Assembly (NCBI GenBank): GCA_016794525.1
Contig: JAEUJY010000142.1
Location: forward strand, 29,255-93,254
Source of the DNA: Myxococcales bacterium
Lineage (GTDB): Bacteria; Myxococcota_A; Polyangia; Haliangiales; Haliangiaceae
Length of the DNA: 64,000 nucleotides
Reading direction: 5' to 3'
In this document: positions 51,708-60,191 of the stretch, in pieces
Layout of the letters: every line of letters starts with the position of its first letter
How positions within the stretch are numbered: position 1 is the stretch's first letter
Program-made: the position numbers and the translations under genes
The notes under the pieces: model-generated
Seen by the model: only the letters and a program-made list of their open reading frames with translations
Told to the model about the DNA's origin: nothing
Database searches by the model: none

Positions 51708-51772
51708 GATCACTCCTGTCCCGGTGGAGTCCGCGCGCGGGCGGTGTGAGCGTCAGCGCGCGGGATCGCCGC

Positions 51773-52153
51773 TCACCGCGGCAGCTGGTGCGCGGACGCC
51801 GGCGGCAGCGCCGGGCCCGCGACCAGCTTCATCGAGCCCGACAGGAACACCAGCCACGCCGGCCGGTAGCGCAGCTTGTAGTGGCCGCCCGGCACCAGGT
51901 CGAGCATGAGCGCGCCGACCGACGTGCGCGACGTGAACAGGTACGGATACCAGGCCTCGAACATGTAGCGACCGGGCGGCAGGTGGAACAGGTGCGTGCC
52001 CCACTTGCGCTGCTGCGCCATCCCGTTGATGGCGATCGAGGGCGTCACCAGGAACAGGATCCACATCATGAAGAAGAACGACAGCTCGATCTCGACGGTG
52101 GCCGGCGGGCCGGCCGGGGCGCCGGGGGGCGGCGGGGGCGGGTAGGGCTGCAT
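51773..52153 (-). CDS. Small membrane protein with Pro-rich N-terminus
   Basis: 126 residues. Pro-rich start (residues 3-17), one strong transmembrane helix (about 24-42, FFFMMWILFLVTPSIAI), then a soluble part with PPGRYMFEAWYPYLF and GHYKLRYRPAWLVF that looks beta-rich, like a small periplasmic or cytoplasmic sensor domain. Not recognised. The ATG is fixed by TAGGCT 7 nt upstream. Confidence 0.75.
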   Translation of the reverse strand: MQPYPPPPPPGAPAGPPATVEIELSFFFMMWILFLVTPSIAINGMAQQRKWGTHLFHLPPGRYMFEAWYPYLFTSRTSVGALMLDLVPGGHYKLRYRPAWLVFLSGSMKLVAGPALPPASAHQLPR

Positions 52154-52160
52154 CGCCGCA

Positions 52161-52190
52161 AGCCTACGCGCCCGCCCGGGCGCGCATCAA
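52161..52190 (-). promoter_or_regulatory. Sigma70-type promoter of the small membrane protein gene
   Basis: TTGATG (52190-52185), 18-bp spacer, TAGGCT (52166-52161), then 7 nt to the ATG at 52153. The -35 lies in the 3' end of the upstream lectin gene. Confidence 0.6.
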
Positions 52191-53197
52191 TCGGCCTCGC
52201 ACAGGTATGGCAGCCGCGCGGTGCACGCGCGATCGTTCCACAGCCCGGTGGCGGCGACGACGTGGGCGCAGTCCTCGTTGGCGCCGGCGTCGTCGGGCTG
52301 GCCCGCGCCCCACGCGGTGAACTCCCAGCGCTCGCCGGTCGACCAGAACCAGGTGCCCTCGCCGGTGCCCTGGAACGCGCCGATCCACGCGTCGCGCCCG
52401 GCGATCGACGCGACGAAGGCTTGCTCGGCGGCGCTGGTGACCGTCGCCAGGTGCGCGCCCAGCGCGGCGCAGTCGGCGGTGGCCTCGGGGTGAGTGCGTA
52501 GCGCGTACAGCGTGCGGTAGGCGTGGTTGGTCGCGGGATCGATCGTCCACGCCGGGCGCTCGCACAGCGCACGCCGGGTGTTCGTGCACGCCAGGTCGTT
52601 CCAGCCGCCGGTCATGCCGCCCGCCTCGACGCAGTCCTCGACGCCGCCGCTGTCGTTGGGCTCGCCGGCGTTCCAGGTCGCGGCGCCGAGCATCGCGCCG
52701 GTCTCCCACCTCCACTGGTTCTGGCCGTCGACCGCGCGGGTGAGGCCGATCCACGTCGCCGCGAACGGCGTCGTCCACAGCGGCGCGAGCACCGCCCACT
52801 CGCCGGCGCCGTCGAGCGCGATCAGGTGGCCGCCGGCGCTGGCGCACGCGGCCTGGCCGGCGGCGCGATCGGCGACCGCCTCGACCATCGTGTAGCAGTG
52901 GCCGGTCGCCGGGTCGGCGACGCCGGCGCAGGTCGTGCAGCGCACGCAGCCCGCGGTGGCGTCGTCGCAGGCCTCGACCGCGCGGCGCACGTGGCCGTCG
53001 CCGCAGGTCGCGAACGCGCACGCGACGCAGCCGTCGGTGTCGTCGGCGTTGCCGTCGTCGCACGCCTCGGATCCGCCGACGATGCCGTCGCCGCACACCG
53101 CGGCGTCGATGGGCACCTCCGGGGCGTCGATCGGCGTCGTGGCGCCGTCGTCGCCGCCGCAGGCCACGAGCAAGGACAGGAGCAGGGCGCGTCGCAC
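52187..53197 (-). CDS. Lipoprotein with Cys-rich repeats and two C-type lectin-like domains
   Basis: 336 residues from the GTG at 53197, which opens a lipoprotein signal (RRALLLSLLVACGG). Residues 35-85 contain two DUF4215-like Cys-rich repeats (CGDGIVGGSEACDDGNADD and CGDGHVRRAVEACDD). Two C-type lectin-like domains follow (about 90-215 and 215-336), each with a WIG..., a W.NGEPND- or GQPDD-like loop, an ED-C-V segment and a WND.AC end. The WND and EPND-like signatures suggest calcium-dependent ligand or sugar binding at the cell surface. The start is supported by TATCGT 6 nt upstream. Confidence 0.88.
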   Translation of the reverse strand: MRRALLLSLLVACGGDDGATTPIDAPEVPIDAAVCGDGIVGGSEACDDGNADDTDGCVACAFATCGDGHVRRAVEACDDATAGCVRCTTCAGVADPATGHCYTMVEAVADRAAGQAACASAGGHLIALDGAGEWAVLAPLWTTPFAATWIGLTRAVDGQNQWRWETGAMLGAATWNAGEPNDSGGVEDCVEAGGMTGGWNDLACTNTRRALCERPAWTIDPATNHAYRTLYALRTHPEATADCAALGAHLATVTSAAEQAFVASIAGRDAWIGAFQGTGEGTWFWSTGERWEFTAWGAGQPDDAGANEDCAHVVAATGLWNDRACTARLPYLCEAD

Positions 53198-53203
53198 GGC
53201 GCG

Positions 53204-53209
53204 ACGATA
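53204..53209 (-). promoter_or_regulatory. -10 element of the lectin lipoprotein gene
   Basis: TATCGT, then 6 nt to the GTG at 53197. Confidence 0.6.
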
Positions 53210-53242
53210 GCGCAACTGGCTCGCCGCCTCCCGCGGCCGCGC

Positions 53243-53248
53243 TACCAT
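53243..53248 (+). promoter_or_regulatory. -10 element that fixes a TTG start
   Basis: TACCAT, then 6 nt to the TTG at 53255. The ATG inside this hexamer (53247) is in another frame and is not the start. Confidence 0.55.
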
Positions 53249-53254
53249 GATCGC

Positions 53255-54409
53255 TTGCGCCCGCTCCGCCCCTGCGCCGCCGTGGCGCTCGTCGCCGCGC
53301 TCGTCGCCGCCCCGGCCGCCGCCGCGCCGCCGGACCCGCCGCCCGCCGGACCGCCGGCCGCCGGACCGCCGCCCGCCGCCGCATCGCCCGTCGACAGCCC
53401 CGCGGCGCCGGGCTCGCCCGCCGGTGAGCCGCCGGCCGGCGAGCCGCCCGCGATCACCCCCGCCCGCCGCGCCGCCGCGATCGCGCTGGCCGCGATCCCC
53501 GGGCTGGCGGTGCCCGGCCTCGGCGCCCGCGTCGTCGGCGAGCGGCGCGCGGCGCGGCAGCTGCTGGCGCTGCGCGCGATCGGCCTCGGCATGATGGTCG
53601 TCGGCGGCGTGCCGCTGCTCGTCACCTACGGCTCGGCCAAGCTGGTCGTGCCCGGCGTCCACCTCTCGGTCGCGGGCAGCGGGCTGTTCCTGGTCGGCTG
53701 GTGGGCCGACGTCTACGCCGCGGCCGGCGGTGGCGCCGGCGCGCCGCGGCGCCGGGCGCCGATCGAGCTGGTCGCCGACGCGACCTGGATCGACGACGAG
53801 TTCCACGGCGGGCGCGAGCTGATCGGCGTCGGCGGCCGCGGCCACCGCGGCCGGTGGACGCTGGCCGGGCGGGTGGCCGGCGCCCACGACGGCGCGCTGG
53901 CGCAGGCGCGGGTCGACGCGGCCGCGCGGGTGTGGCGCCCCGACGCCCGCGCCACCGGCAGCGGCGTCGACGTGCGCGCGGCGATCGACGCGATCCGCGA
54001 CGGCGACGACGACCTCGTCACGGTCACCGGCGAGCTCGCGGCCCGCGGCCGGCTGCACCTGGGCGATCTCGATCGCGCCCTGGCCGGCAGCTTCGTCGAG
54101 CTCGACGCCGGGCTGGGGCTCCAGGCCGTCGACTACCGCGCCGGCGACGCCGACCTGGCGGGCGTCTTGATCAGCCGCTTCGCCGGCGGCGTCTTCCTGC
54201 CGTGCGCGCGCGGCGAGGTCGCGGTGTTCTACGATCACCGCCGCGACACGCTGGCCGGCGGGCTGCCCGCCGGGCGCGCCGCCGGGTTCTTCGGCTCGGT
54301 CGGCGCCACCGCCGAGGTCGCGATCACGCCGACCTGGATCGCCGCCGCCGCCGTCGAGTTCGGCAGCGCGCGGCTGGCCACGCTGGGCGTGCGTCGGGGG
54401 TTGCGGTGA
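53255..54409 (+). CDS. Exported Pro-rich membrane protein with beta-rich C-terminus
   Basis: 384 residues. The TTG at 53255 is the only start that gives a signal peptide (MRPLRPCAAVALVAALVAAPAAAA) and follows a TACCAT -10 by 6 nt. After about 45 residues of Pro/Ala/Gly linker, two or three hydrophobic segments cover about 68-155 (RAAAIALAAIPGLAVPG, GLGMMVVGGVPLLV, VAGSGLFLVGWW). The rest alternates strands in a barrel-like way (RWTLAGRVAGAHDG, LVTVTGELAARGRLHLG). It is translationally coupled to the phosphatase gene by GTGA. Not recognised as a known family. Confidence 0.72.
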   Translation: MRPLRPCAAVALVAALVAAPAAAAPPDPPPAGPPAAGPPPAAASPVDSPAAPGSPAGEPPAGEPPAITPARRAAAIALAAIPGLAVPGLGARVVGERRAARQLLALRAIGLGMMVVGGVPLLVTYGSAKLVVPGVHLSVAGSGLFLVGWWADVYAAAGGGAGAPRRRAPIELVADATWIDDEFHGGRELIGVGGRGHRGRWTLAGRVAGAHDGALAQARVDAAARVWRPDARATGSGVDVRAAIDAIRDGDDDLVTVTGELAARGRLHLGDLDRALAGSFVELDAGLGLQAVDYRAGDADLAGVLISRFAGGVFLPCARGEVAVFYDHRRDTLAGGLPAGRAAGFFGSVGATAEVAITPTWIAAAAVEFGSARLATLGVRRGLR

Positions 54410-55476
54410 GGGCCGCCGCGCTCGCGCTCGCCGCCGCCGCGCTCGCGGCCTGCGCCCGCCCCGGGGAGCAGCGCGCCCTCGACGACGCGCTGGTCGGCAT
54501 CGCCGACGACGCCGGCCTCCACGTCGTCATCACCGATCGCCTGGGCGCGGTGCGCACGCTGACCCAGGGCCGGCTCGAGGTGTGGGCCGCGGCCCCGGCG
54601 ATCGAGCTCACCGTCGACGTCGCCACCGGCGGCGCCGGCCGCTGGCAGATCACCATCGCCAACGCGCTGCCCGACGCCGAGCTGCGCGAGGGCGGCGCGC
54701 CGCTGGGCGTGGCGCTGCCGGCGCCGCGGCCGACCGTGCTGGTGCGCGACGTCGACCTCGCGCCCGGTCGCCACGTGCTCACGGTCGGCCCCGCCGACGC
54801 CGCCGGCCCGATGCGGATCGCGGCGATGGCCGACATCCAGACCGGGCTGCCCACCGTCGACGAGGTCTTCGCCGCGATCGCCACCGTCAACCCGCGCTTC
54901 GTCGTGTGCATGGGCGACCTGACCGAGCGCGGCGAGCTCGACGAGTACGCGCTGTTCGATCGGCAGCTCGCGACGCTGCCGGTGCCGCTGTACACGACGC
55001 TGGGCAACCACGAGCTGTGGGCCGAGGCCGCGCGCTACCAGGGCCGCTACGGCCCGGCCAGCTACCAGTTCACGTTCCACGACGTCGCGTTCACGTTCGC
55101 CGACAGCGGCGACGCCGGTCTCGACCCGATCGTCGAGGACGCGGTCGGCGAGATGCTGGCCGCCGCCGCCGATCGCCAGAGCCTGTTCCTCACCCACTTC
55201 CCGCCGGTCGATCCGGTCGGCATCCGCGACGGCGCGTTCCGCAGCCGGCGCGACGCGCAGCGGCTGATCGGCACGCTGGCCACCGCCGGCGTCGACCTCG
55301 CGCTCTACGGCCACATCCACACCTACGCCGAGTTCGAGCACGCCGGCATCCCCGCGTTCGTGTCGGGCGGGGGCGGCGCCCGGCCGGAGCGCTGGGACGG
55401 CATCGGCCGCCACTTCCTCGTGATCGATCTCGCACCCGGCCAGCCGCCGATCGTCGGGGTGCGTCGGGTCGATTGA
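54406..55476 (+). CDS. Calcineurin-like metallophosphoesterase lipoprotein
   Basis: 356 residues, GTG start overlapping the upstream TGA (GTGA). Lipoprotein signal LAAAALAACARP. An N-terminal beta domain (about 20-125) precedes the phosphoesterase domain with MADIQTG (the usual D-x-H is D-x-Q here), CMGDLTERGELDEY, LGNHELW, LTHFPPV and YGHIHTYAEFE. All metal-ligand blocks are present apart from the first His, which Gln may replace. It would act on an unknown phosphoester in the envelope. Confidence 0.9.
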   Translation: MRAAALALAAAALAACARPGEQRALDDALVGIADDAGLHVVITDRLGAVRTLTQGRLEVWAAAPAIELTVDVATGGAGRWQITIANALPDAELREGGAPLGVALPAPRPTVLVRDVDLAPGRHVLTVGPADAAGPMRIAAMADIQTGLPTVDEVFAAIATVNPRFVVCMGDLTERGELDEYALFDRQLATLPVPLYTTLGNHELWAEAARYQGRYGPASYQFTFHDVAFTFADSGDAGLDPIVEDAVGEMLAAAADRQSLFLTHFPPVDPVGIRDGAFRSRRDAQRLIGTLATAGVDLALYGHIHTYAEFEHAGIPAFVSGGGGARPERWDGIGRHFLVIDLAPGQPPIVGVRRVD

Positions 55477-55501
55477 TCCCGCCGCGCGGCGCGGCTATCG
55501 T
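55473..55501 (+). promoter_or_regulatory. Sigma70-type promoter of the copper monooxygenase gene
   Basis: TTGATC (55473-55478, overlapping the upstream stop), 17-bp spacer, TATCGT (55496-55501), then 8 nt to the ATG at 55510. Confidence 0.65.
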
Positions 55502-55509
55502 CGGCGGCC

Positions 55510-56337
55510 ATGCGCACCACGACCACGTCTGCCCTCGCGCTCACCCTCGGGCTCGTCGCCTGCACCGACGATCCGGCCCCGACCCCCGAGCCGACCTGGG
55601 AGTCGCTGGTGACCGCGTCGTGGACGCTGGCGCCGGGCCAGGAGAAGACCTCCGACCTGTCGATCTCGACGGTGGCCGAGGACACGGCGATCGCCGCGAT
55701 CCGCCCGCTGGCGCCGGTGGGCACCCACCACACGCTCCTGGCCAAGGGCGACGCCGGGCTGACCAGCACCAACATCGTCTACGCCTCGGGCGTCGGCACC
55801 TCCGAGCTGGTGTTCCCGCCCGGCACCGCGATGAAGCTCGCCGCCGGCGAGCTGCTCGGCCTGCAGCTGCACATCTACAACAACAGCGACCAGACGTTGA
55901 CCGGCCTGTCGGGCATCGAGGTCAAGAAGGTCGACCCCGCGCTGGTCGAGCACGAGGTCGATCTGTTCCTGCCCGGCCCGCGCGACTTCGCGATCGCGCC
56001 CGGCGTCGCCACCGCCAGCGGCACCTGCACGGTCACCAGCGCGCAGACCGTGTTCGCGGTGTTCCCGCACATGCACCAGTACGGCACGCACCTCAAGACC
56101 ACGATCACCACCGGCGGCACGCCCCACGTGCTGTACGACGACGCCTACTCGTTCGAGCACCAGAAGATCGTGCCGTTCACGCCGATCCAGCTCGCGCCCG
56201 GCGACACGATCCAGACCGAGTGCACCTGGAACAACACCACCGCCGCCACCATCGGTTACGGCGAGAGCTCGGACACCGAGATGTGCTACTCGATTTTGTT
56301 CCGCTACCCCGACGACGGCCAGGAATTCTGCAACTGA
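55510..56337 (+). CDS. PHM/DBM-like copper monooxygenase lipoprotein
   Basis: 275 residues; lipoprotein signal ending LGLVAC (Cys18). The copper type II, ascorbate-dependent monooxygenase core is recognisable by its ligands: HH at 73-74 and H121 in LQLHIYN (CuH/CuA site), H187 and H189 in FPHMHQYG, and M258 in SSDTEMCYSILF (CuM/CuB site). All ligands known from peptidylglycine hydroxylating monooxygenase appear, in order. It would hydroxylate an unknown substrate at the cell surface. It has its own promoter and ends just before a palindromic repeat. Confidence 0.86.
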   Translation: MRTTTTSALALTLGLVACTDDPAPTPEPTWESLVTASWTLAPGQEKTSDLSISTVAEDTAIAAIRPLAPVGTHHTLLAKGDAGLTSTNIVYASGVGTSELVFPPGTAMKLAAGELLGLQLHIYNNSDQTLTGLSGIEVKKVDPALVEHEVDLFLPGPRDFAIAPGVATASGTCTVTSAQTVFAVFPHMHQYGTHLKTTITTGGTPHVLYDDAYSFEHQKIVPFTPIQLAPGDTIQTECTWNNTTAATIGYGESSDTEMCYSILFRYPDDGQEFCN

Positions 56338-56341
56338 ATTG

Positions 56342-56410
56342 CTGGGAGGGGCTGTCGCCAGCCCCTTCCCCAGCGGGGGCATGCCCCCGCCGGGGCCCCC
56401 ACCCAAGACG
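56342..56410 (+). repeat. Stop-proximal palindromic repeat, full copy
   Basis: Begins 5 nt after the monooxygenase stop. GGGGCTG and CAGCCCC enclose a TCGC loop; a second near-palindrome (CCCCAGCGGGGGCATGCC and onward, one mismatch) follows, then CCCACCCAAGACG. It aligns with 38841-38908 over its whole length, with compensated differences in the first stem. Confidence 0.7.
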
Positions 56411-56537
56411 ATCTGAAGACCACCGGCGCCCGGGTTCATGACGACAGAACTCGCGGCGCGCGCACGAGCCGGTCGCCGCTTCGCGCCATGGCCGCCCCGT
56501 CCGGGTGGCGGGAACCAGACCGGGGGCGCGGTGTCGG

Positions 56538-57992
56538 ATGGCCATGCGCACGCTGATCGCCCTCGCGGTGGTGCTGGGAGTGGGCGGGGCCCAGGCGGGT
56601 GACGCCGACGACGCGACCGCGCCGATGGCGCGGGCCCGTGCCATCGCGGCCGCCGAGGCGCACCTGCAGGCCGGACGGGCGGCGGTCGGCGACGCCTCGC
56701 TCGACGAGCTCGAGGCCTGTGGCCAGGGCTACCTCGCGGTCTTCAACGACGCGCCGACGCTCCCGGGCGCCGACGAGCTCCTGTACAACGCCGCCACCTG
56801 CTTCGCCCATGCCGGCTCGGCGGGGGCGGCGATCCAGCTGGGCGAGCAGCTGGTCGCGACCTTCCCGACCAGCCGCCTGGCGCCGGCCACGCTGTCCCAG
56901 ATCGCCCGCCTGTACCACGCGGTCGGCGAGTTCGAGCGGGCGGCCGACGCGTCGGTGCGGCTCGCCGAGCGGTACCCCGCGGAGCGCGAGGCCGTCGACG
57001 CGCTGTGGAACGCGATCGGGTTGACCGCGGCGCTCGGCGACGACGCGCGGTCGACCGCGCTGGCCGCGCGCTACCAGCGCACCTACGCGGCCAAGCGCCC
57101 CGACGACGCCAGGCAGCTGGCCGCGTACCTCGCGGCGCGCCAGGCCGAGCGCGGCGACGTCGACGGCGCGATCGCGGCGTACGCGGTGGTGCTCAAGCGG
57201 TGGCAGGCCACGCCGGCCCAGCGGGCCGAGCTGCTGCTCGCGCGCGCCGAGCTGCAGTGGCAGCGCGCGTGTCCCGCGCGCGGCGCCGTCGGGCTGTGCG
57301 TGCGCGGCGCCGATCAGCTGACCGTCGTCGCGCGCCGCGCCGCCGACGCCGCCGACGCGCTCGCCGGGTTCGCGCAGGTGGTCGGCCGCTTCGATCGCAC
57401 CGACCCCGAGGTCGTGCGCCTGCTGGCGCGGGCGCGCTTGCACCAGACCGAGGCGGCGGTCGAGGCGGTGATCGGGCTCGGCGCGGTGCCGCCGCTGGCG
57501 GTCGATCAGGACGGCAAGCCGACGTCGGCCGGGCTCAAGCGGATGAGCGAGTGGCTGCGCGCCTGGCAGCAGGCCATCGCCACCGCCGATCGCGCGGCCA
57601 CCGACGCGTTCGCGCTGCCGCACGGCCCGAGCGCGGTGGCGGTCGCCGAGCGCGTGGCGCGGATGTACCGCCACGCCGCCGCGACGCTGATCGCCGCGCC
57701 GGTGCCGAAGTCGCTCGTCGGCACGCCGGCCGCCGTCGTCTACCGCGATCAGCTCGCGCAGGTCGCCGAGCCGCTGCGACAGAAGGCCCAGGAGGCCGCC
57801 GAGGCGTGCCTGCGCAAGGGCGCCGAGCTCGGCATCGTCGACGCCGCCGTCGCGTCGTGCGGCGCGATCGCGGCGCAGGCCCGGCCGGCGGCGTGGGCGC
57901 TGGTCGAGCGGCTGCCGACGGCGCCCGCCACGCCGATCGCCGCGGCGCCCGAGCCGGTGCCCGCGCCGGCGGCGCCGCCGCCCGCCCCCTGA
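56538..57992 (+). CDS. Exported TPR protein
   Basis: 484 residues. The ATG at 56538 (or 56544) opens a Sec signal cleaved near GAQAGD. The mature protein is helical with TPR-like pairs ([81 protein letters not shown]) and a Pro/Ala-rich tail. Six or so cysteines could pair. It is likely a periplasmic scaffold. No promoter of the TANNNT type or clear Shine-Dalgarno is seen, so the start is less certain than most. Confidence 0.8.
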   Translation: MAMRTLIALAVVLGVGGAQAGDADDATAPMARARAIAAAEAHLQAGRAAVGDASLDELEACGQGYLAVFNDAPTLPGADELLYNAATCFAHAGSAGAAIQLGEQLVATFPTSRLAPATLSQIARLYHAVGEFERAADASVRLAERYPAEREAVDALWNAIGLTAALGDDARSTALAARYQRTYAAKRPDDARQLAAYLAARQAERGDVDGAIAAYAVVLKRWQATPAQRAELLLARAELQWQRACPARGAVGLCVRGADQLTVVARRAADAADALAGFAQVVGRFDRTDPEVVRLLARARLHQTEAAVEAVIGLGAVPPLAVDQDGKPTSAGLKRMSEWLRAWQQAIATADRAATDAFALPHGPSAVAVAERVARMYRHAAATLIAAPVPKSLVGTPAAVVYRDQLAQVAEPLRQKAQEAAEACLRKGAELGIVDAAVASCGAIAAQARPAAWALVERLPTAPATPIAAAPEPVPAPAAPPPAP

Positions 57993-58020
57993 CGCGCGCC
58001 GTCGCCCGGCGCGCCGAGCG

Positions 58021-58317
58021 TCACGGCCGGAACGGTTGCTCGTCCTTGCCGCGCACCGGGTTGGCCAGCCGCCGCGCCACCGCCTCCTGCTCGTCCTTGC
58101 CCAGCCGGCGCACGTAGATGCCGGCAGCGTCGATCGAGCGCGCGCCGAAGAAGCCGTCGGCGACCAGGTACTCGACCTCGATCACCATGTACGGATCGTC
58201 GCCCATCCACACCAGCTCGTGCTTGCGCGGCACGCCCACCCACGAGCTCAGCATGAACTTGTCGCGGGTGCCGTCGTCGTTGATGACGACCATCGTGATG
58301 CGCTCGGTCGCGGTCAT
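58021..58317 (-). CDS. Small conserved-looking hypothetical protein
   Basis: 98 residues, no signal peptide or membrane helix. Balanced composition with [22 protein letters not shown], then [28 protein letters not shown] and a basic C-terminus, consistent with a small alpha/beta or beta-sandwich protein. The -10 TAGAAT lies 8 nt upstream and overlaps the stop codon of the gene before it. Function unknown. Confidence 0.72.
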   Translation of the reverse strand: MTATERITMVVINDDGTRDKFMLSSWVGVPRKHELVWMGDDPYMVIEVEYLVADGFFGARSIDAAGIYVRRLGKDEQEAVARRLANPVRGKDEQPFRP

Positions 58318-58325
58318 GGACCTCT

Positions 58326-58331
58326 ATTCTA
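58326..58331 (-). promoter_or_regulatory. -10 element overlapping the upstream stop codon
   Basis: TAGAAT; its first three bases are the TAG stop of the acyltransferase gene. 8 nt to the ATG at 58317. Confidence 0.55.
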
Positions 58332-60020
58332 CAGGCCGAGCAGCTCTTTGGCCTCGGGATCGGGCGGCCGGCACAGCACCCGGTCGACGCCGCCCATGCG
58401 CGCGTAGATCACGTCGCACACCGGCGTGAAGCTGGCCTTGGCGAAGGCGCGGGTCGACGGCTGGTTGCCGTGGCCGATCAGCGCCCACGAGCGGTAGACG
58501 TCGAGCTCGCGGAGGTCGCGGGCCAGCGCCTCGAGCATGACCGGCGCGACCGCGCGGCCGCGCGCCGACGGCGCGACGTAGACGTCGTGGACGTAGGCCT
58601 CGTACTTGGTCAGCGCCAGCGTGCGCCCGAGCTCGGGCACCTCGACCGGGCCGCGCGCCGCCCAGGCGATGCCGGCCGGGCGGTCGTGGAGGTGCGCGAT
58701 CCACGCCTGATCGCCGCGCACCCAGGTGGCGCGCGCGCGCTCCTCGTCGAGCGCCAGCGACTCGCACAGCTCGGCGCGGGCGGCCGGCGCCATCGCGTCG
58801 AAGCCGGCCAGGTCGAGCGTCGTGATGCTCAGGCCGGGGATGGCCTCGATGCCGCGGGTCCACATCTGGCCGCGGTACAGGTGCATCCGCTGGTACTGCG
58901 CGACCTCGGTGGCGGCCTCGCGGATGCGCGCCCACGCGGCGCGGGCCTGCGACGCGGCGACGCCGGGCGTCTCGCGCACCGCGCGGGCGCCGCGGCGCAC
59001 GCTCTCGACCCGGCGCGACACCGAGGCGGTCGTCGTCGCGTTCCAGATCGTCACCGCCACCGCGGTCTGCTTCGACACCGGCAGCGGCGGCAGCGGGTAC
59101 TCGGCGGCGCCGGTGACGACGTCGAGCGCGACCCGGCCGCGGGCGCGGGCGGCCAGCGCCTCGGCGGCCAGCAGCCGCTCGGCGGCGCCGCGCGCGACGT
59201 GCTCGGGATCGATCGCCAGCGCCAGCACGACCGCGCGATCGTCGTCGTCGACCACCAGCGCCGCGGCGATCGTCTCGCCGGTGGCGTCGTCGCGGATCGC
59301 CAGCCGGGCCCGGCCCTCGCGGCCGAGCGTGACCGCGACCTCCTCGAGCAGCCCGGCGGCCTCGGCGTCGGCCAGCGGGCTGTGCTCGTCGCGCTCGGCC
59401 CACTCCAGGCGCGACAGCCGGCGCAGCGCGCTCATGCCCTTGCGCATCGCCGCCGCGTCGCCGCTGACCGCGCTGGTGAGGCCGTCCTCGGTCGCGGCCC
59501 GCGCCAGCCCGAGCGCGATCCGCCGCGCGCCGCCGCCGGCGGCGGACGACTTCACCGCGAAGCCCAGCGAGCCGAGCCGCGCGACGAAGTTGGCGCGCAC
59601 CCGCGACGGGTCGGCCATCGGCTCGAGATCGATCACGTCCCAGGTCTTGCCCAGCTCGGCGACGACCTTGGCCAGCTGCGTGCCGGCCTTGTCCTCGAAG
59701 CCGGGCTTGACCAGGAAGTCGAGCGCCGGCGGGCGCGGCCCGGCGTCGCCCATCATCCGCAGCTCGCGCACCTTGGTCAGCGCGCGGGCGTTGGTCCGCA
59801 GGTACAGCGGCGCCAGGCACACCAGCTCGCCGTCGGCGTGGCCGGCCATGACGTGCAGCTCGCCGCCGAGCACCTCGCGGTACGCGTGCCACCACGGCAG
59901 CAGCCACTCGGGGCCGCGGAACAGCGCGCCGGCGCCGCCGGCGGTGGCGAGCCCGCGCCACGCCGGCTCCAGCTCGCGCAGCCCACTCACATCACGAACG
60001 ACAGTGAACTCGACCGACAT
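58329..60020 (-). CDS. BioF2-like plus GNAT double acyltransferase
   Basis: 563 residues from the ATG at 60020. The first about 330 residues resemble the BioF2/FemAB-related acetyltransferase_6 domain ([35 protein letters not shown], then a long helix with [16 protein letters not shown]). The C-terminal about 165 residues are a GNAT domain with [27 protein letters not shown], the acetyl-CoA loop. Two stacked acyltransferase modules suggest modification of a lipid, polysaccharide or amino-acyl substrate in the cytoplasm. TAAGGT lies 13 nt upstream of the ATG, leaving a very short leader. Confidence 0.82.
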   Translation of the reverse strand: MSVEFTVVRDVSGLRELEPAWRGLATAGGAGALFRGPEWLLPWWHAYREVLGGELHVMAGHADGELVCLAPLYLRTNARALTKVRELRMMGDAGPRPPALDFLVKPGFEDKAGTQLAKVVAELGKTWDVIDLEPMADPSRVRANFVARLGSLGFAVKSSAAGGGARRIALGLARAATEDGLTSAVSGDAAAMRKGMSALRRLSRLEWAERDEHSPLADAEAAGLLEEVAVTLGREGRARLAIRDDATGETIAAALVVDDDDRAVVLALAIDPEHVARGAAERLLAAEALAARARGRVALDVVTGAAEYPLPPLPVSKQTAVAVTIWNATTTASVSRRVESVRRGARAVRETPGVAASQARAAWARIREAATEVAQYQRMHLYRGQMWTRGIEAIPGLSITTLDLAGFDAMAPAARAELCESLALDEERARATWVRGDQAWIAHLHDRPAGIAWAARGPVEVPELGRTLALTKYEAYVHDVYVAPSARGRAVAPVMLEALARDLRELDVYRSWALIGHGNQPSTRAFAKASFTPVCDVIYARMGGVDRVLCRPPDPEAKELLGL

Positions 60021-60191
60021 CGATTTGCCTCGGACCTTAGCACCGCGCCCGCGGTCTCGCGGGCGCGTCGCGCCGACGATCGTCGACGTTGCGAAACGCA
60101 ACGCCGTCGACGCGCGCCGCGACGAGAGAACTTCGCAGAGGCCAGCAAGCGATCGGGCCCGGGCACGAGGCGGTTGTGACCGGGCGCCGCG
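60021..60191. other. Intergenic with one small inverted repeat
   Basis: 171 nt. Only GTTGCG-AAA-CGCAAC (60088-60102) stands out, a perfect 6-bp hairpin within a larger imperfect dyad (CGACG and CGTCG outside). No promoter or terminator motif beyond the TAAGGT noted for the acyltransferase gene. Confidence 0.4.

Noticed and set aside
51708..51713. GTG at 51713 as the start of the HEAT/BRCT-like gene
   Set aside because: It overlaps the AGGAG that serves the ATG at 51707.
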